NCBI RefSeq assembly: GCF_026241895.1
Contig: NZ_JAPJIV010000004.1
Span: forward strand, 186,001 to 250,000
DNA: 64,000 bases
Direction of reading: 5' to 3'
DNA from: Pseudomonas sp. RIT-562
GTDB lineage: Bacteria; Pseudomonadota; Gammaproteobacteria; Pseudomonadales; Pseudomonadaceae
The position numbers and the translations under genes were made by a program. The notes beneath the pieces are model-generated. The model ran no database searches. It was given only the letters and a program-made list of their open reading frames with translations, and was not told the origin of the DNA. The stretch's first letter is position 1. The number at the start of each line of letters is the position of its first letter. This document shows positions 1 through 7,428 of this stretch, piece after piece.

Positions 1-805
1 GGTAGAACCAGAACACGGGTGCGGTCATCGAATAGGCGAGGGCGAATGCCCAGGTGCCGCGCATGCGCAGGATTTTCGCGAACGGCACGCGGGATTGTTC
101 CGGCTCGACTTCCTTCTGGATGTAGTCCAGTTCCGATTGTTTGACGCTTGGATGATCTTCCGGGTTGAAGTACTTCAAGCCCCAGAACAGCAACCAGATG
201 CCGCCCAGTGCCGACATGCACAGGAAAGCGGCCTGCCAGCCCCATACGTGGAGTATCAGTGGCAGCAGCATGGGGGTGAACATCGCGCCAACGTTGGTGC
301 CGGCATTGAAGATGCCGGTGGCTACCGCACGTTCGCCAGCCGGGAACCACAGCCGGGTAGTCTTGACGCAGGCCGGATAGTTGGCGGCTTCGGTCAGCCC
401 GAGAATGAACCGGCAGACCATGAAGCCGACGGCTGAAGTCGCCAGGCCGTGTGCGCCGGTCGCCAGGCTCCACAGCAGGACAGCGCAGAAGAACACGCGC
501 TTCACGCCCACCCGATCAATCAACCGACCCTGCAGGACAAATCCGATGGCGTAGCCGACCTGGAACCAGAAGTTGATGTTGGCGTAATCCATCGCCGTCC
601 AGCTCATTTCCTTGGCCAGGATCGGCTGCATGACGCCGAGTGCGGCGCGGTCGATGTAGTTCAGGGTGGTGGCGAAAAACACCAGAGCCAGCATGCCCCA
701 ACGGGTCTTGCCGACGGCCATGGCACCACGGATCTTGTCGCCAACACCGCTGGAGGCAGGAATCATGGAGGAACGCTCCACGGAAGAACTTTGAGAAGGA
801 GTCAT
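1..805 (-). CDS. MFS transporter (ACS/hexuronate type), 3' end outside window
   Basis: Major facilitator symporter of the inner membrane, probably importing quinate, shikimate or a related organic acid. The visible N-terminal ~268 residues begin MTPSQSSSVERS and continue with a first membrane segment ending in TLNYIDRAALGVMQPIL, the typical start of the ACS (anion:cation symporter) family, followed by IDRVGVKRVF, the conserved loop between helices 2 and 3. The gene runs off the left edge, so the C-terminal half is missing only because of the window. It is divergent from quiC and belongs to the quinate/shikimate block; the substrate is inferred from these neighbours. The ATG at 805 is preceded by a weak GGTGG. 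A candidate TetR operator lies about 150 bp upstream. Confidence 0.85.
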   Translation of the reverse strand, partial: MTPSQSSSVERSSMIPASSGVGDKIRGAMAVGKTRWGMLALVFFATTLNYIDRAALGVMQPILAKEMSWTAMDYANINFWFQVGYAIGFVLQGRLIDRVGVKRVFFCAVLLWSLATGAHGLATSAVGFMVCRFILGLTEAANYPACVKTTRLWFPAGERAVATGIFNAGTNVGAMFTPMLLPLILHVWGWQAAFLCMSALGGIWLLFWGLKYFNPEDHPSVKQSELDYIQKEVEPEQSRVPFAKILRMRGTWAFALAYSMTAPVFWFY

Positions 806-955
806 GTAAACCACCGATTATTTTTATGTGGTGTTCTGGGTCTTTGGCCACCGAGACCAGGGTCTGTGACCGGACTCAATGTGGAGTCGATGGTGGGCAG
901 TGAACAAAAAATCGTCAATTCGCCAAGTGGCATTGTGTTCGATAATCGCACATAA

Positions 956-977
956 AACTAACTGGATAGTACACTTT
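956..977 (+). promoter_or_regulatory. Candidate TetR operator, copy 1 (MFS/quiC promoter)
   Basis: A 22-bp stretch with core TAACTGGATAGTACA is matched in 16 of 22 positions by the aroQ upstream region at 5298-5319 on the opposite strand. The shared pattern is AAnTAACnnnnTAGTACA followed by TTT. The two copies flank the gene set that includes the TetR regulator at 3193-3870, so this is a plausible binding site for it. The assignment is inference. Confidence 0.5.
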
Positions 978-1035
978 GAATTGCTGTGAGAGAGTGTGAA
1001 GCGAATAATTATCTCACGAAAAAAATGTGTTCCCT

Positions 1036-1133
1036 GTAGGAGCTGTCGAGTGCAACGAGGCTGCGATCTTTTGATCTTGCTTTAAAAATCCAAGTCCAAA
1101 GATCGCAGCCTCGTTGCACTCTGCAGCTCCTAC
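1036..1133. repeat. REPIN-like inverted repeat (GTAGGAGCTG class)
   Basis: Left arm starts GTAGGAGCTGTCGAGTGCAA and the right arm ends in TTGCACTCTGCAGCTCCTAC, with internal GATCTTTTGATC and AAAGATCGCAGCCTCG pieces also pairing. It is a long imperfect palindrome of the class also seen at 52480-52557. If transcribed it would fold into a strong hairpin about 55 nt before the quiC start. Confidence 0.85.
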
Positions 1134-1189
1134 GAAAGGAAATGTGCGAAATCGATAACAAGATTGTCTCCACCACCGGGAGTCGAAAT

Positions 1190-3091
1190 ATGCAGCGTTC
1201 CATTGCCACCGTTTCCTTGAGCGGTACCCTGCCGGAAAAACTCGAAGCCATTGCCGCCGCCGGCTTTGACGGGGTGGAGATCTTCGAGAATGATCTTCTC
1301 TACTACGACGGCAGTCCGCGGGAAATCAAACAGATGTGTGCCGATCTCGGCATCGCGATCACCCTGTTCCAGCCGTTTCGCGACTTCGAGGGCTGCCGCC
1401 GCGATCGCCTGTCGCGCAACCTGGAGCGGGCCGAGCGCAAGTTTGACCTGATGCAGGAACTGGGTACCGATCTGGTGCTGGTGTGCAGTAACGCCTCGGC
1501 CGACTCCCTGGGTGATGAACGGATCCTGGTTGATGACTTGCGCATACTAGCCGAGCGCGCCGGAGCCCGCGGCCTGCGCATCGGTTACGAGGCGCTCGCC
1601 TGGGGGCGGCACGTCAACACCTGGCAGCAGGTCTGGAATATTGTTCGCCAGGCCGATCATCCAAGCCTCGGCGTGCTGCTCGACAGCTTCCACACCTTGT
1701 CGCTCAAGGGCGATCCTGCGGCTATCGCCGACATTCCCGGGGACAAGATCTTCTTCGTGCAGATGGCCGACGCGCCGATCCTGGCCATGGACGTACTGGA
1801 GTGGAGCCGACATTTCCGTTGCTTCCCCGGCCAGGGTGAATTCGACCTTCCCGGCTTTCTCGCACCGATCATCAAGAGTGGCTACACCGGACCGCTGTCG
1901 CTGGAAATCTTCAACGACGGCTTCCGCGCCGCACCGCCTCGGGCCAACGCCGCCGACGGCTTGCGCTCGCTGTTGTACCTCGAGGAAAAGACCCGCGAGC
2001 GCCTGGCACAGGAAGCCCAGCCGGTGGCCAACCCGGAAATACTGTTCCAGACGCCCAAAGCCAGCGAGTACAACGGCATCGAATTCCTCGAATTTGCCGT
2101 GGACGAAAGCCTTGGCGCCAAGCTCTCCCATTGGCTGGAACGGCTGGGCTTCGTCAAGGCCGGGCAGCATCGTTCCAAGAGCGTGAGCCTGCTGCGTCAA
2201 GGCGACATCAACCTGATCCTCAACTCCGAGCCGTACTCATTCGCCCACAGTTTTTTTGAAGCTCACGGTCCTTCACTGTGCGCCACCGCGGTACGGGTGA
2301 AAGACAGCGCCAGTGCCCTGGCCCGGGCGGTTGCCTACAAGGGCCAGCCCTATCGCGGACTGGTGGGGCCCAACGAACTGGAACTGGCCGCAGTGCGCGC
2401 GCCGGATGGCAGCCTGATCTATCTGGTCGACCAGGATGCCGACGTCTATGGCACCGATTTTCACTTGCAACCGGCCGCCGTGGCCAGTGGCGGTCTCAAG
2501 CGTATCGACCATATGGCCATGGCGCTGCCCGCCGACAGCCTCGACAGCTGGGTGCTGTTCTACAAGAGCCTGCTGGACTTTGAAGCGGACGACGAAGTGG
2601 TGCTGCCCGACCCTTATGGCCTGGTGAAAAGCCGGGCATTGCGCAGCCGCGACAGCTCGATCCGCTTGCCGCTGAATATCTCCGAGAACCGCAACACGGC
2701 CATCTCGCACGCCTTGTCGAGTTATCGCGGCTCGGGTGTGCATCACATCGCGTTTGACTGCGATGACATCTTTGCCGAAGTCAGCCGTGCGAAAGAGGCC
2801 GGCGTGCCGTTGCTGGATATTCCGCTCAACTATTACGACGACCTGGCCGCGCGCTTCGATTTCGACGACGAATTCCTCAGCGAACTGGCTTACTTCAACG
2901 TGCTGTACGACCGTGATGCCCAGGGCGGGGAGCTGTTCCACGTGTACACCGAACCGTTTGAAGGGCGATTTTTCTTCGAAATCATCCAGCGCAAGAACGG
3001 CTACGCGGGTTATGGAGCGGCCAACGTCGCCGTGCGTCTGGCTGCCATGGCCAAATCCCGCAGTGGCGCCGTCCGTCAGGCAAAGTTGTAG
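1190..3091 (+). CDS. quiC: 3-dehydroshikimate dehydratase, two-domain QuiC type
   Basis: Converts 3-dehydroshikimate to protocatechuate in quinate/shikimate catabolism, in the cytoplasm. The 633-residue protein has an N-terminal sugar-phosphate-isomerase-like TIM barrel (about 1-290, starting MQRSIATVSLSGTLPEKLEA) with metal-ligand regions LLDSFHTLSLKGD and LSLEIFND, then a C-terminal vicinal-oxygen-chelate domain resembling 4-hydroxyphenylpyruvate dioxygenase (about 300-620, with IDHMAMALP, GVHHIAFDCDD and FFEIIQRKNGYAGYG). This fusion and length match Pseudomonas QuiC; such genes are often mislabelled as HPPD. The start at 1190 is chosen because GGGAG lies 8 nt upstream; an in-frame ATG at 1142 lacks a site. 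It is divergent from the MFS gene and followed by the TetR gene. Confidence 0.92.
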   Translation: MQRSIATVSLSGTLPEKLEAIAAAGFDGVEIFENDLLYYDGSPREIKQMCADLGIAITLFQPFRDFEGCRRDRLSRNLERAERKFDLMQELGTDLVLVCSNASADSLGDERILVDDLRILAERAGARGLRIGYEALAWGRHVNTWQQVWNIVRQADHPSLGVLLDSFHTLSLKGDPAAIADIPGDKIFFVQMADAPILAMDVLEWSRHFRCFPGQGEFDLPGFLAPIIKSGYTGPLSLEIFNDGFRAAPPRANAADGLRSLLYLEEKTRERLAQEAQPVANPEILFQTPKASEYNGIEFLEFAVDESLGAKLSHWLERLGFVKAGQHRSKSVSLLRQGDINLILNSEPYSFAHSFFEAHGPSLCATAVRVKDSASALARAVAYKGQPYRGLVGPNELELAAVRAPDGSLIYLVDQDADVYGTDFHLQPAAVASGGLKRIDHMAMALPADSLDSWVLFYKSLLDFEADDEVVLPDPYGLVKSRALRSRDSSIRLPLNISENRNTAISHALSSYRGSGVHHIAFDCDDIFAEVSRAKEAGVPLLDIPLNYYDDLAARFDFDDEFLSELAYFNVLYDRDAQGGELFHVYTEPFEGRFFFEIIQRKNGYAGYGAANVAVRLAAMAKSRSGAVRQAKL

Positions 3092-3192
3092 GAAATTGGT
3101 AACCGCGCATTCAAACCTGTGCCGCGCGGCTTCCTTCGTCGTGCGGCGCGGCCCATAATCGCCGCCTGTGCAGTGATGGCCGTGAGCCCGCG

Positions 3193-3870
3193 ATGACAAT
3201 AACTTCAGAACTTTCCGCAGCGCCCGACAAACCCCTTGCCGAGCCGCGCAAGAGCCGCAAGAACAATCCGGAAAAGACCCGCGAGAACATTCTTCAAGAA
3301 GCCATTGTCGAGTTTGTGCAGCAGGGGCTATCGGGGGCGCGGGTCGACGCGATCGCCGAGCGCATCCACACCTCCAAGCGCATGATCTATTACTACTTCG
3401 GCAGTAAGGAACAGCTCTACGTTGAGGTGTTGGAGAAGTTGTACGGCGATATCCGCACCACGGAAAACCGCCTGCACCTGACCGAGCTGCCGCCGGTGGA
3501 AGCGATCCGGCGGTTGGTGGAATTCACGTTCGACCACCATGACCGCAACGTCGATTTCGTGCGCATCGTGTGTATCGAGAACATTCACAACGCCGAATAT
3601 GTGAAGCGCTCCGATGCGATCAAGACGATGAACACCACCGTGCTCGATTCACTGGGCGTGATTCTGCGTCGGGGTGCCGACGAGGGCGTGTTCCGCGCCG
3701 GTCTCGACCCGCTGGACGTGCACCTGCTGATGAGTTCGTTCTGCTTCTACCGAGTGTCGAACCGCCACACCTTCGGCGAGATTTTCCAGATCGACCTGCC
3801 AGATGAAAAAATCAAGCAACGCCATCGGGAAATGATCTGCGAGTCGGTTCTACGCTACCTGAAGGCCTGA
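3193..3870 (+). CDS. TetR/AcrR family regulator of the quinate/shikimate cluster
   Basis: A 225-residue DNA-binding repressor. After a basic lead (EPRKSRKNNPEKTRENIL) comes the TetR helix-turn-helix (about residues 32-75): ILQEAIVEFVQQGLSGARVD, AIAERIHTSKRMIYYYFGSK and EQLYVEVLEKLY. The C-terminal half is an all-helical ligand-binding domain with no specific signature. It lies 101 bp after quiC on the same strand and faces the dehydrogenase gene, as in the P. aeruginosa PA0241-PA0245 set as I recall it. The likely role is control of this cluster with a pathway intermediate as ligand; this is inferred from position and from the motif shared by the quiC/MFS and aroQ promoters. Confidence 0.9.
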   Translation: MTITSELSAAPDKPLAEPRKSRKNNPEKTRENILQEAIVEFVQQGLSGARVDAIAERIHTSKRMIYYYFGSKEQLYVEVLEKLYGDIRTTENRLHLTELPPVEAIRRLVEFTFDHHDRNVDFVRIVCIENIHNAEYVKRSDAIKTMNTTVLDSLGVILRRGADEGVFRAGLDPLDVHLLMSSFCFYRVSNRHTFGEIFQIDLPDEKIKQRHREMICESVLRYLKA

Positions 3871-3872
3871 TA

Positions 3873-3934
3873 CAAAGATCGCAGTACGGCCGACGCAGAA
3901 GTTGCCGGAGGCTCGGGTCGCGATCTTTTGATCT
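3873..3934. repeat. Degenerate REP-type inverted repeat
   Basis: CAAAGATCGCAG and CGCGATCTTTTGATC form the ends of a degraded palindrome of the GATCTTTTGATC class, placed exactly between two convergent genes. It may help terminate transcription from both sides. Confidence 0.55.
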
Positions 3935-3939
3935 GTTGT

Positions 3940-4794
3940 TTACCGATTCATCCCCTGAAAGTCCGCCAACATCCGCGCCGAATCCGGCACTACTCCACTG
4001 AACAGCTCAAACGCCTTCACCGCCTGAAACACCGCCATGTTGCCGCCGTCCAGTGTCCGGCAGCCCAGGGCGCGGGCGTTGCGCAGCAGTTCAGTCTCCA
4101 GCGGAAAGTAAACGATCTCCGCTACCCACAGTTCGCTGCGCAGTAATCCGACCGGCACCGGCATGCCCGGCAGCTTTTTCATGCCCATGGGGGTGGTGTT
4201 CACCAGGCCGTTCGCCAATGCCAGTACCCCTGGCAGATCCTGCCCTGCGACCGCGCGGCCAGCGCCGAAATGCTGGTTGAGATTATCCGCAAGGACTTGG
4301 GCGCGGCTGCTTTCCACGTCAAAAATACTCAGCAGCTGTACGCCTTCGCTCAGCAACGCGTGGGCCACCGCCGCTCCGGCACCGCCAGCACCCATCTGCA
4401 CCACGCGCTCGACACTGGCGCCCGGCAGGCCACGGCGAAATCCTTCGGCAAAGCCCAGGCAGTCGGTGTTATGCCCGATGCGTTTGCCATCCTTCAGCAC
4501 TACCGTGTTTACCGCGCCGATTCCCCGGGCTTCCGGCGACAGGTCGTCGAGCAGCGGGATGATGGCCTGTTTACAGGGAAAGGTGATGTTCAGCCCGGTG
4601 AAGTTCATACGCTCTGCGGCCACCAGCAAATCGGGCAGGGCGCAGCTGTCGAGTTGCAACTGGTCGAGATCGATCAGGCGATAGAGGTAACGCAAGCCCT
4701 GGGCATCCCCCTCATGCTCGTGCAGCGCCGGAGTGCGCGACGCCTGAATGCCCGCGCCGATCAGGCCGGCCAGTACCACTTGTTCCCGGTCCAT
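3940..4794 (-). CDS. aroE: Shikimate/quinate dehydrogenase, AroE-like
   Basis: NAD(P)-dependent oxidoreductase interconverting shikimate (or quinate) and the dehydro form. The 284-residue protein has the substrate domain first (GLIGAGIQASRTPALHEHEG; NITFPCKQAIIPLLDDLSP with the catalytic lysine; GIGAVNTVV) and then a Rossmann domain with GAGGAGAAVAHALL. SRTPALHEHEG differs from the SxSP motif of biosynthetic AroE and points to the catabolic shikimate/quinate dehydrogenase (RifI-like) group. The ATG at 4794 is chosen over a GTG at 4803 because AAGGG lies at better spacing. It overlaps the end of aroQ by translational coupling, so the two form one operon. Its place beside quiC and a transporter supports catabolism rather than biosynthesis. 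Confidence 0.88.
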   Translation of the reverse strand: MDREQVVLAGLIGAGIQASRTPALHEHEGDAQGLRYLYRLIDLDQLQLDSCALPDLLVAAERMNFTGLNITFPCKQAIIPLLDDLSPEARGIGAVNTVVLKDGKRIGHNTDCLGFAEGFRRGLPGASVERVVQMGAGGAGAAVAHALLSEGVQLLSIFDVESSRAQVLADNLNQHFGAGRAVAGQDLPGVLALANGLVNTTPMGMKKLPGMPVPVGLLRSELWVAEIVYFPLETELLRNARALGCRTLDGGNMAVFQAVKAFELFSGVVPDSARMLADFQGMNR

Positions 4795-4799
4795 GCTGC

Positions 4800-5240
4800 T
4801 CACCCTTGTAAATGCTGACTGAAATGTTGCAGTGCCAGGCGATAACCGTTGCTGCCGAAACCGGCCATCACGGCCATGGCGACGGCGGAGACGAACGAGT
4901 GGTGACGGAAAGGTTCGCGGGCGTGCACGTTGGAAAGATGAACTTCGATCACCGGTAATTCGCTGGCGACCAGGGCATCACGGATCGCGACCGAGGTATG
5001 CGTCCAGGCTGCCGGATTGATCACGATGCCTGCGCAACGGCCGCGGGCGGCGTGAATCCAGTCCAGCAGTTCACCTTCATGATTGGTCTGGCGAAACTCC
5101 ACCCGCAGGCCGAATTCTTCGCCGGCACGACCGCATAGCGCGGAAATGTCCGCGAGGGTTTCATGGCCGTAGGTGGCCGGTTCACGGGTGCCAAGCAGGT
5201 TCAGGTTGGGGCCGTTAAGCACCAGAACGATGGGGGCCAT
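4800..5240 (-). CDS. aroQ: Type II 3-dehydroquinate dehydratase
   Basis: Interconverts 3-dehydroquinate and 3-dehydroshikimate; here it probably feeds QuiC during quinate breakdown. The 146-residue protein has the full type II signature: [20 protein letters not shown] near the N-terminus with the catalytic tyrosine, [34 protein letters not shown], and [17 protein letters not shown]. The start at 5240 has GGAG 8 nt upstream; an in-frame ATG at 5270 has no site and adds ten non-conserved residues. It is the first gene of the operon with the dehydrogenase. Upstream lie a small hairpin (5272-5288) and a candidate operator (5298-5319). It is probably one of several aroQ paralogs in the genome. Confidence 0.93.
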   Translation of the reverse strand: MAPIVLVLNGPNLNLLGTREPATYGHETLADISALCGRAGEEFGLRVEFRQTNHEGELLDWIHAARGRCAGIVINPAAWTHTSVAIRDALVASELPVIEVHLSNVHAREPFRHHSFVSAVAMAVMAGFGSNGYRLALQHFSQHLQG

Positions 5241-5271
5241 GGGGGTATCTCCACTTATTATTTTTGGCATT

Positions 5272-5288
5272 GGCTGAAATTCTCAGCC
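5272..5288 (-). promoter_or_regulatory. Small perfect inverted repeat in the aroQ leader
   Basis: GGCTGA-AATTC-TCAGCC has perfect 6-bp arms and a 5-nt loop, just upstream of the aroQ ribosome-binding region. It could be an operator half or an mRNA hairpin; no function can be assigned from sequence. Confidence 0.3.
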
Positions 5289-5297
5289 TGTGGAGAT

Positions 5298-5319
5298 AAA
5301 ATGTACTAGATGGTTAATT
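5298..5319 (-). promoter_or_regulatory. Candidate TetR operator, copy 2 (aroQ promoter)
   Basis: Read on the minus strand, the core TTAACCATCTAGTACA matches the motif at 956-977 in 16 of 22 positions over the full stretch. A TTGACC sits just upstream on the same strand, so a bound repressor would cover the aroQ promoter. The regulator is inferred from context. Confidence 0.5.
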
Positions 5320-5373
5320 TGGTCAATTGGCGAGGCTGTGCTGCGGGCATTTGTGTGCGGTGATCGGACGGTC

Positions 5374-6285
5374 TCAGCGCGGCAACTGTTCAACCAGAAA
5401 GTCGATAAACGCCCTTAAACGCAGTGGAACATGGCGACTCTGAGGGTAGAGCAGGGTGAATGGCCGTGAGCGTCCACCGTATGGCTTGAGTACCTCCACC
5501 AGCGTCCCGTCGGCGAGCTCCTTTTCCACGATAAACCTATAGGTCTGAAACAATCCCGCTGCGTGTTTCGCCAGGGTCACCCCGCCCAGCACATCGTCGG
5601 AGCAACTGAGGTTGCCCTGCGCCAGGATCTCGACAGGCGAGCCATGATCGTTGAACAGCCAGGCAATGCGCCGGCCGCTGCTGGGCAATTCGTACTGAAT
5701 GCACTCGTGGCGCGTCAGCTCATCCAGAGTCTGTGGCTCGCCCGCGCGCTTGAGGTAATCGGGGCTCGCGATCATCACCAGATCGGCGTTTTCAAGTTGA
5801 CGGGCGATCAGGCCGGAGTCCGGGATGGCCCGGACGCGGATGGCCATGTCATAACCTTCGCCAACGAAATCGATGTTGCGGTTACTGATGTGCGCTTCGA
5901 CCTTTACCTCGGGAAAGCGCGCCCTGAAGGCCGGCAGCAACGGCAGGATGCGGTGATGGGCATAAGTGGTGGGGATGCTGATGCGCAACGTGCCTGACGG
6001 TTGCTGCTGCTGGCCCATGACCTCGCGCTGCGCCTCCACCAGTTGCGCCAGCGCCTGGCGACATTCTTCGTAGTAGCGCCGGCCGCTGTCGGTCAGCTTG
6101 ACGCTGCGGGTAGTGCGCGCAAACAGCCGCACCCCCAGGCGCTCTTCCATGCGCGACACCGAACGACTCACCGCCGCCGGCGTCACCCCCGCCACCAGCG
6201 CTGCCGCAGTAAAACTGCCAGCCTCGGCAGCCAGGCAAAACAGCTCGATGCTGCCCAGCTGAAGATCGTCGAAGAGTCGCTGCAT
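5374..6285 (-). CDS. LysR-family transcriptional regulator
   Basis: A 303-residue LysR-type regulator. The winged helix-turn-helix is N-terminal (about 10-70: SIELFCLAAEAGSFTAAAL, VTPAAVSRSVSRMEERLGVR, LFARTTRSVKLTDSGRRYY), followed by the effector-binding domain (about 95-300: GTLRISIPTTYAHHRILPLL, then YDMAIRVRAIPDSGLIARQL). The layout is that of the large CrgA/DsdC-like subgroup common in Pseudomonas. The ATG at 6285 fits the family N-terminus. It lies 133 bp beyond the aroQ start on the same strand, has no obvious divergent partner, and is separated by about 215 bp from the DUF4160 gene. Target genes and effector cannot be named; a tie to quinate metabolism is possible but unsupported. 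Confidence 0.9.
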   Translation of the reverse strand: MQRLFDDLQLGSIELFCLAAEAGSFTAAALVAGVTPAAVSRSVSRMEERLGVRLFARTTRSVKLTDSGRRYYEECRQALAQLVEAQREVMGQQQQPSGTLRISIPTTYAHHRILPLLPAFRARFPEVKVEAHISNRNIDFVGEGYDMAIRVRAIPDSGLIARQLENADLVMIASPDYLKRAGEPQTLDELTRHECIQYELPSSGRRIAWLFNDHGSPVEILAQGNLSCSDDVLGGVTLAKHAAGLFQTYRFIVEKELADGTLVEVLKPYGGRSRPFTLLYPQSRHVPLRLRAFIDFLVEQLPR

Positions 6286-6474
6286 GGTTGATTACACCGT
6301 GGATAAAGTGAAGGTGATTCTGTACCGATCAGGTTGTGGGGTGAAAGGATTGCTTACTTATTCGTGCGCCTTTGCGCCGGCTTGGGACGGGTTCAGGCGC
6401 TAGGCTGAAGCGCGGGATGTCGACTCGGCGAAAAACGCCAGTCGTCGAATACTTAAAGGACAGGATCAGATTTT

Positions 6475-6501
6475 GGTTCTATAACCTAACGGATGGGTTA
6501 G
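6475..6501 (+). promoter_or_regulatory. Two adjoining dyads upstream of the DUF4160 gene
   Basis: GGTT-CTAT-AACC (6475-6486) runs straight into CTAAC-GGATGG-GTTAG (6486-6501), which ends 1 nt before the start codon and contains the probable ribosome-binding GGATGG. Such an arrangement would let a bound protein block translation or transcription and resembles the self-repression operators of toxin-antitoxin loci. The function is inferred. Confidence 0.45.
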
Positions 6502-6502
6502 C

Positions 6503-6931
6503 ATGAATGTATGTCGCTACAAGGGACTCTCGTTGGTGATCATGCTGCGCGATGAACACTGCCCCCCGCATGCGCATGTAAATGCAGGGCTGTGGAGCGC
6601 TCGATTCAGATTCAGCTTTTGGCACAACAGTGTCGACCTGTGGGACGTTGTTCCTCTTTCGCGACGCCCGCCCGTGCCGGTTTTAGAGGGATTGCGCCAG
6701 GCGCTGAGGCAGCCTGCCCACCTGCGACGCGCCCGCAGCATATGGTGGAACAAACTGCAGACGGCCTGTCTCGACCATCAGTTATGGGATTGGCACGCCA
6801 GCGAAGTAGTGATGATGAGAGGCATCGCCAGGTCGACCTACCTGATTGGGTCGGCTCGGTATGAGCCCGAAAATGACAAGACCCTACTGTCCCTGATGGG
6901 AGCACCGGAGGGCGTGGAGATCGAACTGTGA
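6503..6931 (+). CDS. DUF4160-like protein of a two-gene module
   Basis: A 142-residue protein of unknown biochemical role. The N-terminal part has the DUF4160 pattern: YKGLSLVIMLRDEHCPPHAH, that is a short strand, a turn and the conserved PPHAHV. The C-terminal half (about 60-142) is helical and rich in Trp and Arg and is not recognisable. It overlaps the following DUF2442-type gene by 4 bp (GTGA), so the two are co-translated. DUF4160 and DUF2442 genes commonly occur as neighbours and the pairing resembles toxin-antitoxin organisation, but I know of no proven activity. The ATG at 6503 sits 1 nt after a dyad that contains the ribosome-binding sequence. The C-terminal extension makes it longer than typical short DUF4160 proteins (about 80-90 residues). 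Confidence 0.7.
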   Translation: MNVCRYKGLSLVIMLRDEHCPPHAHVNAGLWSARFRFSFWHNSVDLWDVVPLSRRPPVPVLEGLRQALRQPAHLRRARSIWWNKLQTACLDHQLWDWHASEVVMMRGIARSTYLIGSARYEPENDKTLLSLMGAPEGVEIEL

Positions 6932-7374
6932 AGACAATTAAGGCAAAAATACTGGTGGATCAACCAGTGACCGAGGCACTGCTGGATGAAGCGATCGAGC
7001 GTGGGCAGTTGCGGCAAAAGAACTGCCTGCAGGCCACTGCGGTGACCCATCAGGCTTCATGTCTTACGGTGAGTTTTGCAGACGGCAGCGGCGTATTGCT
7101 GCCGGTGAAGTATTACCCGGAATTCGCTGATTTCAGCGCTGAGGACTTCGCAGATTTGACTGTCGGATTTTCCGGGACAGCCCTGTGCCATGAGGGCAGG
7201 GATTTGCAGGTGTCGATTGCCGGTATGATTTCTGCCAGCGAACCACTGATGGCCATGGCCTCTTCCGTGGTCGCTTCGCGCAATGGTCGGCAAAGCAGCG
7301 CCGCCAAGTCTGCCGCAGCTCGGGCCAATGGCAAGAAGGGCGGGCGTCCGCGCAAAGTCGACGCGACGCTCTAG
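6928..7374 (+). CDS. DUF2442-domain protein with basic C-terminal tail
   Basis: A 148-residue protein starting with GTG inside the stop of the previous gene. The central part (about 48-100) fits DUF2442: LTVSFADGSGVLLPVKYYPE, FADFSAEDFADLTVGFSG and DLQVSIAGMIS. The tail (about 120-148) reads SAAKSAAARANGKKGGRPRK, a flexible Lys/Arg-rich segment with a GRPRK AT-hook-like core that suggests nucleic-acid binding. If the pair is a toxin-antitoxin module this would be the DNA-binding partner. An additional N-terminal segment (1-45) is not recognised. It is followed by a strong terminator shared with trmA. Confidence 0.7.
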   Translation: MKTIKAKILVDQPVTEALLDEAIERGQLRQKNCLQATAVTHQASCLTVSFADGSGVLLPVKYYPEFADFSAEDFADLTVGFSGTALCHEGRDLQVSIAGMISASEPLMAMASSVVASRNGRQSSAAKSAAARANGKKGGRPRKVDATL

Positions 7375-7386
7375 GCATACACAAAA

Positions 7387-7407
7387 AAGCCGTCAAAACG
7401 ACGGCTT
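7387..7407. terminator. Bidirectional terminator between DUF2442 gene and trmA
   Basis: AAGCCGTC-AAAAC-GACGGCTT has perfect 8-bp arms. It has a run of six T on the minus strand and a T-rich tail on the plus strand, between convergent genes. Confidence 0.85.
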
Positions 7408-7428
7408 GTTTGTTTCTGGCTGTTGGGC

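Larger units (their letters stand above)
806..1189. other. Divergent intergenic region between MFS gene and quiC
   Basis: This 384-bp gap holds the divergent promoters of the MFS gene and quiC, one candidate operator (956-977) and a long REP-type inverted repeat (1036-1133) that would lie in or just upstream of the quiC leader. I see no additional gene in it. Confidence 0.6.

Noticed and set aside
449..955. A 168-residue plus-strand frame opposite the MFS gene
   Set aside because: The minus-strand MFS transporter, with its NYIDRAALG and IDRVGVKRVF motifs, explains the region.
1036..1133. Insertion-sequence remnant with terminal inverted repeats
   Set aside because: The arms belong to a recurring REP class found elsewhere in the window, with no transposase and no target duplication visible.
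1142..3091. 4-hydroxyphenylpyruvate dioxygenase gene
   Set aside because: Only the C-terminal half resembles HPPD; the N-terminal isomerase-like barrel and the quinate cluster context identify QuiC.
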